64,000 nucleotides of DNA from Cryobacterium luteum (GCF_900110125.1 NZ_FOCN01000013.1:33507-97506), one strand, 5' to 3'. Positions 36,310-44,587 are shown, counted from the first letter of the stretch. Made by a program: numbers and translations. The notes: generated by a model from the sequence alone, not told the origin.

Positions 36310-37226
36310 GAGCGTGCACTCCAGGCGTCGGTGGTTGTCACAGTTTCAGATTCGGCGGTGTCGCTCGTCGTGCGCTGCACGATCAGCTGCTGCAGCGAGA
36401 CCGGCGAGAGTTCGAGTCCGGTGGCGCGGGCCGCCGCGCGTTCGGCCGCGCTGAGGCCAGCGACGGTCACCGAGGCGAGCCCGCCGATACCTGTTCGTGA
36501 GATGATGTCGCGGCCGGCGACGAAAGCGTCGACATCCGTTTTCTTGCCGACAACGGTGCTCGCGGAACCGCGCAGCTGCTCGGCGTCCTGGTCTATGAGG
36601 ATGCGACCCTCGTCGATGACGAGAACGTGCTCGAGCAGGTTGCTCACCTCGTCGATGAGGTGCGTCGACAGAATGATCGTGCGCGGATGCTCGGCGTAGT
36701 CCTCGAGCAGACGATCGTAGAAGATCTGCCGGGCGACCGCATCGAGTCCGAGATAGGGCTCGTCAAAGAAAGTGAGTGGGGCGCGCGAGGCGAGCTCCAC
36801 AATCACGCCGACCGCGGAAAGCTGGCCGCGGGAGAGCTTCTTGATTGGACGGTTCAGCGGCAGTCGAAAATCGTCGACCAGGCGGGCGGCGAATGCGGCG
36901 TCCCAGTGGGCGAAGAACCACGGCGCGCTGGCCAGCACATGGTCGGGTCTAAAGCTGTCGGGATACTTCTGGCTCTCCTTGATGAAGCACAGCGACTGCA
37001 ACACCCGCGCGTTCTCAACCGGGGAGGCACCGAATACCTCGAGGGTGCCGCTCGTGGCGAACTGCTGCCCGGTGAGCAGCTGCATCAGGGTGGTCTTGCC
37101 GGCTCCGTTGCGCCCGAGCAGGCCGTAGATCTTGTTGCGTTCGACCGTGAAACTCACGTCGTCGATGGCGGTGAAAGCCCCGAACTTCTTGGTGAGGCCG
37201 GCGACGCGCACGATGCTGTCAGTCAT
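36306..37226 (-). CDS. ABC transporter ATP-binding protein (YtrB-like)
   Basis: ATPase of 306 aa. Walker A is GLLGRNGAGKTTL, the signature is LSRGQLSAVG (variant LSRGQ instead of LSGGQ, usual in YtrB-type exporters), Walker B is LTFFDEPYLGLD and the switch histidine is in LSTHLIDE. A C-terminal extension of about 90 residues follows the core. It overlaps the regulator upstream and the permease downstream by 4 nt each, so regulator, ATPase and permease are one operon. Related operons respond to cell-wall antibiotics; the stimulus here is unknown, and the permease is broken. Confidence 0.92.
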   Translation of the reverse strand: MTDSIVRVAGLTKKFGAFTAIDDVSFTVERNKIYGLLGRNGAGKTTLMQLLTGQQFATSGTLEVFGASPVENARVLQSLCFIKESQKYPDSFRPDHVLASAPWFFAHWDAAFAARLVDDFRLPLNRPIKKLSRGQLSAVGVIVELASRAPLTFFDEPYLGLDAVARQIFYDRLLEDYAEHPRTIILSTHLIDEVSNLLEHVLVIDEGRILIDQDAEQLRGSASTVVGKKTDVDAFVAGRDIISRTGIGGLASVTVAGLSAAERAAARATGLELSPVSLQQLIVQRTTSDTAESETVTTTDAWSARS

Positions 37227-37636
37227 GAGGTGCTGCTCTTTCTCTCGGATTCGCTGATCATTGTGGCCACTTGCTCTGGCGTGATGCCAAGCTTGGCTGC
37301 CTCGCTCAACAGTGGGCCGACGAAATTGGCCCGAAACTGTTCGGTGCGGGCGCCGACGAGCCGCTGCCGGGCTCCGGTTGCTACAAACATTCCTATTCCT
37401 CGCCTTTTGTAGAGAATGCCGTCCTCGACCAGACGGTTGACGCCTTTGCCCGCCGTGGCCGGGTTGATGCGGTGAAAGGCCGCGAATTCGTTGGTCGAGG
37501 GCACGGGTGTTTCTTCCTCGATGACGCCATCGATGATGTCGTTCTCGATCTGCTCCGCGATCTGCACGAAGATCGGTTTTCCCGCTTCGATCAAGGACTG
37601 CCTGCTTTCAGTGGATGCTGCGCCCGCCCGGTTCAC
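37223..37636 (-). CDS. GntR-family regulator, YtrA type
   Basis: Small transcriptional repressor of 137 aa: a GntR winged helix (KPIFVQIAEQIENDIIDGV, then PSTNEFAAFHRINPATAGKGVNRL) and a short helical C-terminal dimerisation part, the size of the YtrA subfamily. The start is a GTG at 37636 with no clear ribosome-binding site, so the message may be leaderless. A perfect inverted repeat directly ahead of the start is the likely autoregulatory operator. It heads the ABC operon. Confidence 0.9.
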   Translation of the reverse strand: MNRAGAASTESRQSLIEAGKPIFVQIAEQIENDIIDGVIEEETPVPSTNEFAAFHRINPATAGKGVNRLVEDGILYKRRGIGMFVATGARQRLVGARTEQFRANFVGPLLSEAAKLGITPEQVATMISESERKSSTS

Positions 37637-37638
37637 GG

Positions 37639-37660
37639 GTTAGTTGGTCATGTAACTAAC
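37639..37660 (-). promoter_or_regulatory. Operator and promoter of the YtrA-type operon
   Basis: GTTAGTT (37639-37645) and AACTAAC (37654-37660) form a perfect inverted repeat with 8-base spacer, three bases before the regulator's GTG. On the minus strand TTGACA (37681-37686 read in reverse) lies at a suitable distance from TAGTTA within the repeat, so the operator covers the -10 region. The tract CTAACTAACTAAC adds extra half-sites. Autorepression is the natural reading. Confidence 0.7.
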
Positions 37661-37716
37661 TAACTACCTTGGTCAGAGAATGTCAACCCACACGCGGTCT
37701 GCGGTAGTTTGGTGTC

Positions 37717-37764
37717 ATGACTGGCGCCGCATCGAACGACCCTTGTGAACCGGGCCAATCGTGA
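37717..37764 (+). CDS. Possible 15-codon leader ORF coupled to the amine oxidase
   Basis: ATG at 37717 opens a frame encoding MTGAASNDPCEPGQS whose TGA (37762-37764) overlaps the GTG start of the amine oxidase gene (37761-37763). TAGTTT stands 6 nt before the ATG, as for a leaderless start. The overlap would couple translation of the oxidase, which lacks a good ribosome site of its own. No conservation can be tested here, so this is a proposal. Confidence 0.35.
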   Translation: MTGAASNDPCEPGQS

Positions 37765-39167
37765 AGCGGCGCACTTTTCTGCTCGGCACGGCGTCGGGTT
37801 TTTCTGTGCTGGCGCTCGCTGCGTGCGTGGCGCCGGCACCGGTGCCGACGCCATCCGTTTCGCCCACCACCCTCACGCCCTCACTGGTGCCTCAGCCCCT
37901 CATGGTCTCGCGAACCAACTGGTCGACCGACGCCTTCTCCCGGGGATCGTTCAGTTATGCCGCCGTGGGAGCCACGCCGGAACATCGCACGGCCCTCGGC
38001 GAGGCCATCGATGCTCGCGTGTTCTTTGCCGGTGAAGCTACCGCGGGGGAGGAGCCCGGCACCGTGCAGGGCGCGCGCGCCTCGGGCGTGCTCGCGGCCA
38101 GCCAGGTGCAGGACGTCGCGGCACCCGACGAACGAATAATGGTCGTGGGTGCCGGAATTGCCGGTATCACCGCCGCTCGCCAGCTGGTCGACGCCGGCTT
38201 CAGCGTGGTCGTGGTCGAAGCTCGCGACCGTATCGGGGGGCGTATCGATACCGTCAGCGGAGACTGGCCGTTTGCGATCGAACATGGTCCCTCCTTCGTG
38301 CACCGCAGCTCCGACAATTTTCTCGATGAGGAGCTGACCGCCCTCGGGGTGACGCTGCTGCCGTTCGTGCGCACGCCCGAGGTGCGTACCCGGGCCGGTT
38401 CGGTCGTCGAAGTGTCACCGCTCGGGGCCCAGGCCGTCGCCGGCGCGCTCGACTGGGCGGCTGATCAACAACAGGACGTCTCGGTCGAACGTGCCCTGGT
38501 CGACTCGGGTGAAGCCGGCCTGTCGACGACGGCAAACGCCGAAGGCCTGGCGGATGCCGACTGGCTTGAGTACGAAATCGCCACGAAGCTCAAGGTGGAG
38601 ACCGGCGCCACGCCGAGCCAGCAATCGGCCTGGTACACGACCGACATTGCAAGCGCCGACGATGACCAGATCGTGGTGGGCGGGTACTCAACCCTGCTGA
38701 CGAGTGACGCGGAGGGGCTCGAACTGTTGCTCTCCAGCGTGGTCAACCGTATCGCCCACGATGACCGCGGGGTGAGTCTGCGGCTCGGGACCGGCGAGTC
38801 GTTGTCGGCGGATCGGGTGATCGTGACGGTGCCGCTCGGCGTGCTGAAGGCTGCGGCGATCGAGTTTTCCCCCCCGCTGCCCTTTGCCCACCGGGGCGCC
38901 ATCGCGGCTCTTGGCATGGGTGTGGTCGACAAGATCTGGCTGCGCTTCGACGTGCCGTTCTGGGACACCGCTGCGCGGCTCTGGACCATCGTCGGCGAAG
39001 ACGCAGACTTTCCGGTGTGGATCAACATGATGCCGCTCACCGGCGAACCCATTCTGATGGGCCTGGTCGCGGCCGAAAACGCAACCCGGTTGAGCGACCT
39101 CGATGACGATGCTTTTCTGGCGGCCGCGCTCACCGCACTCGAGCCGTTCCTCGCTGTTCCTGAATAG
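37761..39167 (+). CDS. Exported flavin amine oxidase with circularly permuted domains
   Basis: Predicted lipoprotein of 468 aa. The N-terminus MKRRTFLLG is Tat-like and the lipobox LAAC gives C22. Residues 49-115 are the segment normally found at the C-terminus of flavin amine oxidases: W54...FSRGSFSYAAVGATP (59-73), VFFAGEAT (87-94) and PGTVQGARASG (99-109). Only after this come the FAD Rossmann motif VVGAGIAGITAA (128-139), E153 and RIGGR (157-161), then the substrate domain with VTVPLGVLK, ending at EPFLAVPE, exactly where the moved segment would follow in an ordinary oxidase. All parts are present once, so this is a permutation rather than a fusion. Substrate amine unknown. Confidence 0.85.
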   Translation: MKRRTFLLGTASGFSVLALAACVAPAPVPTPSVSPTTLTPSLVPQPLMVSRTNWSTDAFSRGSFSYAAVGATPEHRTALGEAIDARVFFAGEATAGEEPGTVQGARASGVLAASQVQDVAAPDERIMVVGAGIAGITAARQLVDAGFSVVVVEARDRIGGRIDTVSGDWPFAIEHGPSFVHRSSDNFLDEELTALGVTLLPFVRTPEVRTRAGSVVEVSPLGAQAVAGALDWAADQQQDVSVERALVDSGEAGLSTTANAEGLADADWLEYEIATKLKVETGATPSQQSAWYTTDIASADDDQIVVGGYSTLLTSDAEGLELLLSSVVNRIAHDDRGVSLRLGTGESLSADRVIVTVPLGVLKAAAIEFSPPLPFAHRGAIAALGMGVVDKIWLRFDVPFWDTAARLWTIVGEDADFPVWINMMPLTGEPILMGLVAAENATRLSDLDDDAFLAAALTALEPFLAVPE

Positions 39168-39171
39168 CAGG

Positions 39172-39831
39172 TCAGGCTGAGGCTCGCCAGGGCAAAACCA
39201 GGTGGCGTGGCATCCGTTTCAGGCGCGTGATCCAGGTGAGCAGCGCCGCGACGCCGGTGATGATCGCCACGATGATGAGGCAATAGAACACGGTCTCGCC
39301 CGGGCCGCTCACCTGGCGGGCGTCGAGAAAAAAGTATGGGTACCAGCCCACAATCGGTCCGCGAATGAGGGTGAAGACCAGCCAGAACACCGGAAAGACA
39401 ATGGCCCAGCCGAGATACTTCCACGACAGACGGGCTTTGAACGGGTCGACGATCCAGTCGATCAGGGCGAAGACCGGAATCACGAAGTGCAGCAGTTGGC
39501 TCGACCACGGCACTTCGATCGAGTAATTCGCTCCCGAGGACTGCCAGACGATGATTCCGTAGACCACGCCCGAGACCAGAATGTAGGTGGTGACCATGGC
39601 GCGCAACATGTCGAGCCAGGCCGGGTCGGTGGGTCGTCGCAAAGCCACCCCGGCGGCCGTCACAAAGACGAAGACCGACGCGATGGCGCTCTGCACCGTG
39701 AAATAGCTGAAAAAGTTGGCAATCGCAAAGGTGGCCACCCCGAGGGTGTACTGAAAGTAGCCGATCAGCGCGACCAGTCCTACCGACGTCAGGCCGAGGC
39801 GCGCCACACCGAAAGCGGTGCGCGCTCTCAT
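39172..39831 (-). CDS. Pr6Pr family integral membrane protein
   Basis: Membrane protein of 219 aa with six predicted helices, of the type annotated Pr6Pr in actinomycetes. Recognisable segments are NFFSYFTVQS near residue 40, LHFVIPVFALIDWI near 114 and GWYPYFFLDARQ near 162. Function is not established; a relation to FAR-17a/AIG1-like hydrolases has been proposed for some members. It converges with the amine oxidase, four bases apart. Confidence 0.8.
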   Translation of the reverse strand: MRARTAFGVARLGLTSVGLVALIGYFQYTLGVATFAIANFFSYFTVQSAIASVFVFVTAAGVALRRPTDPAWLDMLRAMVTTYILVSGVVYGIIVWQSSGANYSIEVPWSSQLLHFVIPVFALIDWIVDPFKARLSWKYLGWAIVFPVFWLVFTLIRGPIVGWYPYFFLDARQVSGPGETVFYCLIIVAIITGVAALLTWITRLKRMPRHLVLPWRASA

Positions 39832-39903
39832 TGCCGCCCCCCGGTGGGGCTCGTGCGCGCGGTCATAGGCTAACGCTACGCCAGCGCCGGGCGGCCTCCG
39901 ACC

Positions 39904-40278
39904 TCAGTCGGTGATCTGAAATTCGCTCTCGCCGGTTGCGGCGACATCACTCACCTCGAGGGCGGTCACGACGGCGTAGCGCGGGCCGGTCTGAAGCCAG
40001 AGCAGCATGCGCGAAACGGATGCTTCCCGCCCCTCGATTTCGAGTTCCACCGATCCGTCGGGTCGGTTGCGGGCGTACCCGACCAGTCCGAGGTGGAGGG
40101 CCTCGTACGGAGCGAACTGCCCGAGGCCCTCAGCAATTTCGACCTGCCAGTCTGCCTGGCACTGCGCCCAGAACACCTCGAACTCGGCACGCTCCTCGAG
40201 AGTGCTCGGCGGTCGGCCGTACGCGGCGAAGAACGGATCGGCGCGGCCCGGCTGGGGGGTGTCGCCGCGCTGGCTCAT
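39904..40278 (-). CDS. Chimera: DUF222/HNH N-terminus joined to acylphosphatase C-terminus
   Basis: Protein of 124 aa made of two unrelated parts. Residues 1-61 match the first 61 residues of the DUF222/HNH protein at 62319 in 50 positions, including EERAEFEVFWA and AEGLGQFAPY. From residue 62 on it is the C-terminal two thirds of an acylphosphatase: GLVGYARNRPDGSVELEIEG, then MLLWLQTGP and SEFQI. The acylphosphatase substrate-binding loop (GxVQGVxFR) is missing, although the second catalytic residue, N71, remains, so hydrolase activity is improbable. The junction is near 40096. The promoter (TGGTACACTCGTTCTATGAG) also matches that of the HNH gene. Whether the product is used is unknown. Confidence 0.8.
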   Translation of the reverse strand: MSQRGDTPQPGRADPFFAAYGRPPSTLEERAEFEVFWAQCQADWQVEIAEGLGQFAPYEALHLGLVGYARNRPDGSVELEIEGREASVSRMLLWLQTGPRYAVVTALEVSDVAATGESEFQITD

Positions 40279-40425
40279 AGAACGAGTGTACCAAACCCAC
40301 CCCGCGAAAGCGAGGCTTTCTCAGATCTGTCGGGAATTTTGCCCGAAGCTGCATTCGGGCGAGTCGTGCACTTCTCAAGGTGAGTGGGGCAGACGGCTGG
40401 CGGGCGAGGCTGCCAGACTGGGCAG

Positions 40426-41283
40426 ATGTCCCAGAAATGGTCTCTCACCCAGCAGGCCGAAACCGCCGCGCTGGTCGCGGCCGAATCGGCCGGCGCCGTC
40501 GTGAGTGACGAGAGCAGCCTGGCCGGTTTTCTTGAGATCGAAGCCCTGTTCAGCCGGGTGTGGCTGCTGCCTCCCGGCGAGAGCGCCATCCCCTCCGAGC
40601 TGCTGCGCAGCATCAGCCACGCCGGCTGCAATGTGACCGCGGCCCGCGACCAAGCCGGAAGAATCATCGGTGCCGCTGCGGCCATCGTCACCCCGCAGTC
40701 CTCATCGATGTACTCCCTGATCGCCGGCGTTGCACCCGGAATCAGCGACCGCGGCGTGGGCTTCGCCCTCAAGCAGCACCAGCGCGCCTGGGGACTGGCC
40801 CGCGACCTCACCGAGATGACCTGGACCTTCGACCCCCTGGTCAGCCGCAACGCTCGCTTCAATCTCAGCAAACTCGGCGCCCATGCGAACGAGTACGTCG
40901 TCGACTTCTACGGCCCCATGCAGGGCGAGATGAACGCAAACGATGAAAGCGACCGACTCGTCGCCGTCTGGCCGCTCACGAGCGCCGAAGCCACAGCCTG
41001 CAGCGAAGACCGCCCGATCGCGGTTGACCGACCCTCCTATAGCCCGAGCGATGTGCTCCAAGAAGGCCCCGACGGTAACCCCGTACTGGTATCGGCGAAC
41101 GGCGCCCTGTGGTGCCGGGTTCCCACCGACATCGTGGCCCTGCGCGCGCAGAACCCGGAGGTCGCGGCAGAGTGGCGCCGCAGGATCCGTTCAATTTTCA
41201 CCGATGTATTCGCTTCGGGTCAGATAGCCCGCGGGGTCAGCCGGGACGGCTGGTACCGAATCGAGCCAGGAGGAACAGAATGA
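40426..41283 (+). CDS. GNAT-family acyltransferase (COG3375-like)
   Basis: Predicted acyl-CoA-dependent N-acyltransferase of 285 aa. The acetyl-CoA-fold region includes AAAAIVTPQSSSMYSLIAGV and GVGFALKQHQRAWGLA, a diverged Q/RxxGxG/A segment; WTFDPLVSRNARFNLSKLGA is typical of the COG3375 group. The ATG at 40426 is chosen over a longer frame from 40384 because the family begins near MSQKWSL. It overlaps the next gene by ATGA. Pairing with a MenC/NSAR-type enolase suggests N-acylation of amino acids, as in the succinyltransferase-racemase pathway of Geobacillus, but this is inference. Confidence 0.85.
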   Translation: MSQKWSLTQQAETAALVAAESAGAVVSDESSLAGFLEIEALFSRVWLLPPGESAIPSELLRSISHAGCNVTAARDQAGRIIGAAAAIVTPQSSSMYSLIAGVAPGISDRGVGFALKQHQRAWGLARDLTEMTWTFDPLVSRNARFNLSKLGAHANEYVVDFYGPMQGEMNANDESDRLVAVWPLTSAEATACSEDRPIAVDRPSYSPSDVLQEGPDGNPVLVSANGALWCRVPTDIVALRAQNPEVAAEWRRRIRSIFTDVFASGQIARGVSRDGWYRIEPGGTE

Positions 41284-42389
41284 AAATCGAGACCATCGAG
41301 CTACGCCGCGTACACATGCCGCTGGTGCGGCCGTTCCGCACCTCGTTCGGCACCTCCACCGAGCGGGAGGTCACCGTCGTGCGCGTCACCACAGCGGATG
41401 CCGAGGGCTGGGCCGAGTGCGCCGCCGACGCGCATCCGCTCTACAGCAGTGAATTTCTCGATGCGAGTGACTTTGTCATTCGCGACCATCTCGTGCCCCG
41501 GTTGCAGGCCCTCGGCGACCGACTCAGCGCCGAACGCGTTGCCACCGCGCTCGAGCCGGTCAAGGGGCACAGGATGAGCAAGGCCGTGCTCGAGACGGCC
41601 ATCCTCGATGCGCAGCTGAAAACAACCGGCGTCTCGTTCGGCAGCCACCTCGGCGCGGTGCGCGACACAGTTCCGGCCGGAGTGTCGGTGGGCATCATGG
41701 ACTCGATCCCGGAACTGCTCGACGCCGTCGCCGGCTACCTCGCCGAGGGCTACCTGCGCATCAAACTCAAAATCGAACCCGGCTGGGACCTGGCTCCGGT
41801 ACGGGCCGTGCGCGAACGATTCGGCCCCGACCTGCTGCTGCAGGTTGACGCGAACACCGCCTACACCCTCGCCGACGCCCGGCACCTTGCCCTGCTCGAC
41901 CCCTTCGACCTGCTGCTGATGGAACAGCCGATGAAGGAGGATGACCTGCTCGGCCACGCCAATCTGGCCAAGCTCATCACGACGCCGATCTGCCTCGACG
42001 AATCGATCGAATCGGCCCGTGACGCCGCGACGGCGATCACCCTGGGCGCCTGCAGCATCATCAACGTCAAGCCGGCCCGGGTCGGCGGCTACCTCGAAGC
42101 CCGCCGCATCCACGATGTGGCGGCAGCCCACGGAGTGCCCGTCTGGTGCGGTGGCATGCTCGAAACCGGCATCGGCCGTGCGGCCAACGTGGCCCTCGCC
42201 GCCCTGCCGAACTTCCTACTGCCGGGGGACACCTCGGCCTCCAGCCGGTATTTCAAACACGACCTCACCGCACCGTTCGAACTCGAGAACGGGCACCTGC
42301 GCGTGCCCACCGGCCCCGGCATCGGGGTGCAGGTGCTGCCCGACGTGTTGGCCAGCGTCACCGCGAGCAGCTTCAGCATCCGTTTCTGA
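41280..42389 (+). CDS. menC: o-Succinylbenzoate synthase / N-acylamino-acid racemase
   Basis: Enolase-superfamily enzyme of the MenC type 2 / NSAR group, 369 aa. The general base lysines sit in RIKLKIEPG (KxK motif) and in [10 protein letters not shown]; metal ligands are in [21 protein letters not shown] and ICLDESIES. MenC makes o-succinylbenzoate for menaquinone; many relatives also, or only, racemise N-succinylamino acids. No other men genes are adjacent, while a GNAT acyltransferase is translationally coupled upstream, which favours the racemase role or both. It is followed after 49 bases by the RraA-like gene. Confidence 0.9.
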   Translation: MKIETIELRRVHMPLVRPFRTSFGTSTEREVTVVRVTTADAEGWAECAADAHPLYSSEFLDASDFVIRDHLVPRLQALGDRLSAERVATALEPVKGHRMSKAVLETAILDAQLKTTGVSFGSHLGAVRDTVPAGVSVGIMDSIPELLDAVAGYLAEGYLRIKLKIEPGWDLAPVRAVRERFGPDLLLQVDANTAYTLADARHLALLDPFDLLLMEQPMKEDDLLGHANLAKLITTPICLDESIESARDAATAITLGACSIINVKPARVGGYLEARRIHDVAAAHGVPVWCGGMLETGIGRAANVALAALPNFLLPGDTSASSRYFKHDLTAPFELENGHLRVPTGPGIGVQVLPDVLASVTASSFSIRF

Positions 42390-42438
42390 CCGTCACCCCC
42401 GGGGCCTACTCTGGAAGCAACGAAACCCTGGAGGAACA

Positions 42439-42906
42439 ATGACCGTATTGACCGCCGATTTGTACGACGAGCGTGGCGAAGAGCTGCAATCCGTACCCCT
42501 GCAGTTTCAGACGATCGGTGGGCGAGCCCGCTTCAGCGGCCCGATCCGCACGGTGACCTGCTTCGAAGACAACGCCCTGCTCAAATCGATCCTGTCCACA
42601 CCCGGCGACGGCGCGGTACTCGTCATCGACGGCGGCGGCTCCCTCAACTCCGCGCTCATGGGCGACATGATCGCCGACCTCGCCGTCGCGAACGGATGGT
42701 CCGGCGCGATTATCAATGGCGCCGTGCGTGACCGAGTCGCCATCGGCGCCCTTGATCTCGGGGTGAAAGCCCTCGGCAGCAACCCGCGCAAGAGTTCCAA
42801 GACCGGCTCGGGGGTAGCGGATGCCGTCGTCGAGTTCGCCGGCGTGGTCTTCACTCCCGGACGCACCGTGTACTGCGATGAAGACGGCATTCTCGTCGAA
42901 CGCTGA
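42439..42906 (+). CDS. rraA: RraA-family protein
   Basis: Homotrimeric RraA-fold protein of 155 aa, the usual length. Family segments are [33 protein letters not shown] and [23 protein letters not shown], where the RD pair is conserved. Members either restrain RNase E or act as class II 4-hydroxy-4-methyl-2-oxoglutarate/oxaloacetate aldolases; the two cannot be separated by inspection. The ATG at 42439 has GGAGG seven bases upstream. A perfect palindromic terminator follows. Confidence 0.9.
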   Translation: MTVLTADLYDERGEELQSVPLQFQTIGGRARFSGPIRTVTCFEDNALLKSILSTPGDGAVLVIDGGGSLNSALMGDMIADLAVANGWSGAIINGAVRDRVAIGALDLGVKALGSNPRKSSKTGSGVADAVVEFAGVVFTPGRTVYCDEDGILVER

Positions 42907-42912
42907 CGTCAC

Positions 42913-42944
42913 TGAAGCGCTGAGCGAATTCGCTCAGCGCTTCA
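42913..42944. terminator. Perfect palindromic terminator between convergent genes
   Basis: A 32-bp perfect palindrome (42913-42944) centred on the GAATTC at 42926-42931, between the end of the RraA gene and the end of the PepSY gene. Its position is right for a bidirectional terminator. Confidence 0.8.
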
Positions 42945-42955
42945 GCGCAGAAGAC

Positions 42956-43534
42956 TTATTGCTGCACGTCGTCAATGCTCACGACGACGAAATTGGCGTC
43001 GAGGTCGACGTCGCGGTCGCTGCCGTCGTCGAGGGTGACCTCAACCTCATAGAGGTGATCCCAGTCGTCGTCCCGGTCGAAGTCAGTGACGCGACCGCTG
43101 CCGATCGCGGCAAGGGCGGCGGCTTCAGCACTGGCGCGCTCATTGGCGGCCTGGTCGGCGGCACTCGTGTCGGCCGTGGCCGACGGGGTCGCACTCGGCG
43201 CCGGTGAACTGGTGTTCGAGTTGTTGTCGTTGGTGTCGTAGTCGCCGACCCAGACCACATCGAAGGAATCGTTGAGCTCAACGTCGACCGTGGTTCCATC
43301 GTCGAGGCGCACCTCGAGGTCGTAGACGCTGCCGCCGTCATCGTTGCGCTCCGCGCTCGTCACGGTGCCCGGGCCGACTTCGGCCAGGGCCGCGTTGCTC
43401 GCACGGTCGAGGGTCTCGCCCGTGAGCGGGCCGTCGTTGTCGCCCAGGTCGCTGACGGCCAGGGCGATGCCTGCACCACCCAGCATGAGGACCACGCCGA
43501 CGGCGGTGGCGATGAGAATGTTCTTCTTGTTCAT
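42956..43534 (-). CDS. PepSY-domain secreted or membrane-anchored protein
   Basis: Protein of 192 aa with an N-terminal hydrophobic segment (NILIATAVGVVLMLGGAG) and two PepSY repeats, about residues 40-105 and 135-190, joined by an Asn/Ser/Ala-rich linker. Each repeat ends in a run such as VYDLEVRLDDGTTVDVEL or LYEVEVTLDDGSDRDVDL. The ATG at 43534 gives MNKKN; an upstream in-frame GTG-type extension has no signal-like sequence. PepSY genes of this kind usually adjoin a two-component system; here only a histidine kinase remnant survives about 1 kb away, on the other side of a NERD gene. Confidence 0.88.
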   Translation of the reverse strand: MNKKNILIATAVGVVLMLGGAGIALAVSDLGDNDGPLTGETLDRASNAALAEVGPGTVTSAERNDDGGSVYDLEVRLDDGTTVDVELNDSFDVVWVGDYDTNDNNSNTSSPAPSATPSATADTSAADQAANERASAEAAALAAIGSGRVTDFDRDDDWDHLYEVEVTLDDGSDRDVDLDANFVVVSIDDVQQ

Positions 43535-43582
43535 GGTGCAGGTGCCTTTACCTTGGAGCCCCCAGGCGCAGGGGACCAAACG

Positions 43583-43609
43583 GCCAGCCTAAGTTGCTGG
43601 CTCAGCCTA
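43583..43609. promoter_or_regulatory. Direct repeats upstream of the PepSY gene
   Basis: CAGCCTAAG occurs at 43583-43591 and 43601-43609, start to start 18 bases, with GCCAGC/GCTGGC symmetry between. Two direct half-sites on the same helix face about 50 bases ahead of the PepSY start fit an OmpR-type response-regulator site. The response regulator itself is not in the window. The rest of 43535-43786 shows no gene. Confidence 0.45.
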
Positions 43610-43786
43610 AGCGAAGGAATGTACACCCCTAATGGATGAGCGCAGGCACAGGTGATTCAGATCTTGAAGTTCGCATCTCGTTGCCGGCATGATAATCACG
43701 AGCGAACCTCAGATACAAGCGCCTCTTCTGGGGCTCTTGGCCACGGTCTCGGAGCGGCTAGATTCAAGCACCCGAACAGGAGAACC

Positions 43787-44587
43787 GTGACCATCGATAC
43801 TCCGATCATGCGACAGCGTTGCCCTGCGCAATCGATCATAGAAGTGCTCCTGCTGGAGCAGCGTCTGATGGCGCCTCGCAACCCGTTGGAACGCCTGATT
43901 GGTCGCTCCCCACTCGGCGCCGATGCCGTGCGATGCTTCGCTGCCGCGCGCGCCGAAATCGCGGTGGGACTGGCTTTGGCCGACCTGCCCAGGGAGTGGA
44001 TCGTCTTTCATTCCCTCCCGGTCGGCGACAGCGGCGCCGACGTCGACCACCTCGTGATCGGCCCAGGCGGCGTATTCGCCCTCCACTCCGACCGACAAGC
44101 GCGTAAGGCCGTGCAGGTAGCCGGGCGCAGCGTGCTGGTCGGTGCCCGCAAGATTCCCTATATAAGGGAAGCGGAATATGAAGCGGTCAGCCTGACTACT
44201 CTTCTTTCTCAGCGGATGCCGCGCGCCGCGTCGGTGCACGGGGTCGTCGTGCTCGTGGACACCAGGAGCGTCACGGTGAAGGCACCGCCGTCGCGGGTGA
44301 AGATCATCGAGGTGGCCAACCTGTGCGCGTGGCTGCAGGGACTGCCTCCGGTTCTGGCGCCCCTCGACCGGCTGGAGGTCGCCGGGTTCGTCGAGAATCC
44401 GGTGCTCTGGCAGGCCCTCCCAGCGCTCGAGCCGGCCGAGATCCTGCAGCGATTCGGTGTGCTCGAGACCGAAGTGGCTCGGGCCCGACGCACCCGCCTG
44501 CTGTGGTTGCCGCTGGGGGTGGTGCTCACCACCGTGGCGGCCATGGAACTTCTGTTGTCCGTGCCCCGTCTCGTGGGCGCGCTGTAG
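43787..44587 (+). CDS. NERD-domain membrane protein, paralog 1
   Basis: Protein of 266 aa with a nuclease-related (NERD) domain and one C-terminal membrane helix (LLWLPLGVVLTTVAAMELLL). The domain core is AEIAVGLALADL, IVFHSLPVG and DVDHLVIGPGGVFALHSD. The aspartate of the nuclease motif is kept, but the lysine expected after the second strand is replaced (HSDRQ). The GTG at 43787 has AGGAG five bases upstream; a longer frame from 43652 lacks family similarity. Two paralogs lie at 46367 and 48051. It sits between the PepSY gene and the kinase remnant, probably as a later insertion. Confidence 0.8.
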   Translation: MTIDTPIMRQRCPAQSIIEVLLLEQRLMAPRNPLERLIGRSPLGADAVRCFAAARAEIAVGLALADLPREWIVFHSLPVGDSGADVDHLVIGPGGVFALHSDRQARKAVQVAGRSVLVGARKIPYIREAEYEAVSLTTLLSQRMPRAASVHGVVVLVDTRSVTVKAPPSRVKIIEVANLCAWLQGLPPVLAPLDRLEVAGFVENPVLWQALPALEPAEILQRFGVLETEVARARRTRLLWLPLGVVLTTVAAMELLLSVPRLVGAL

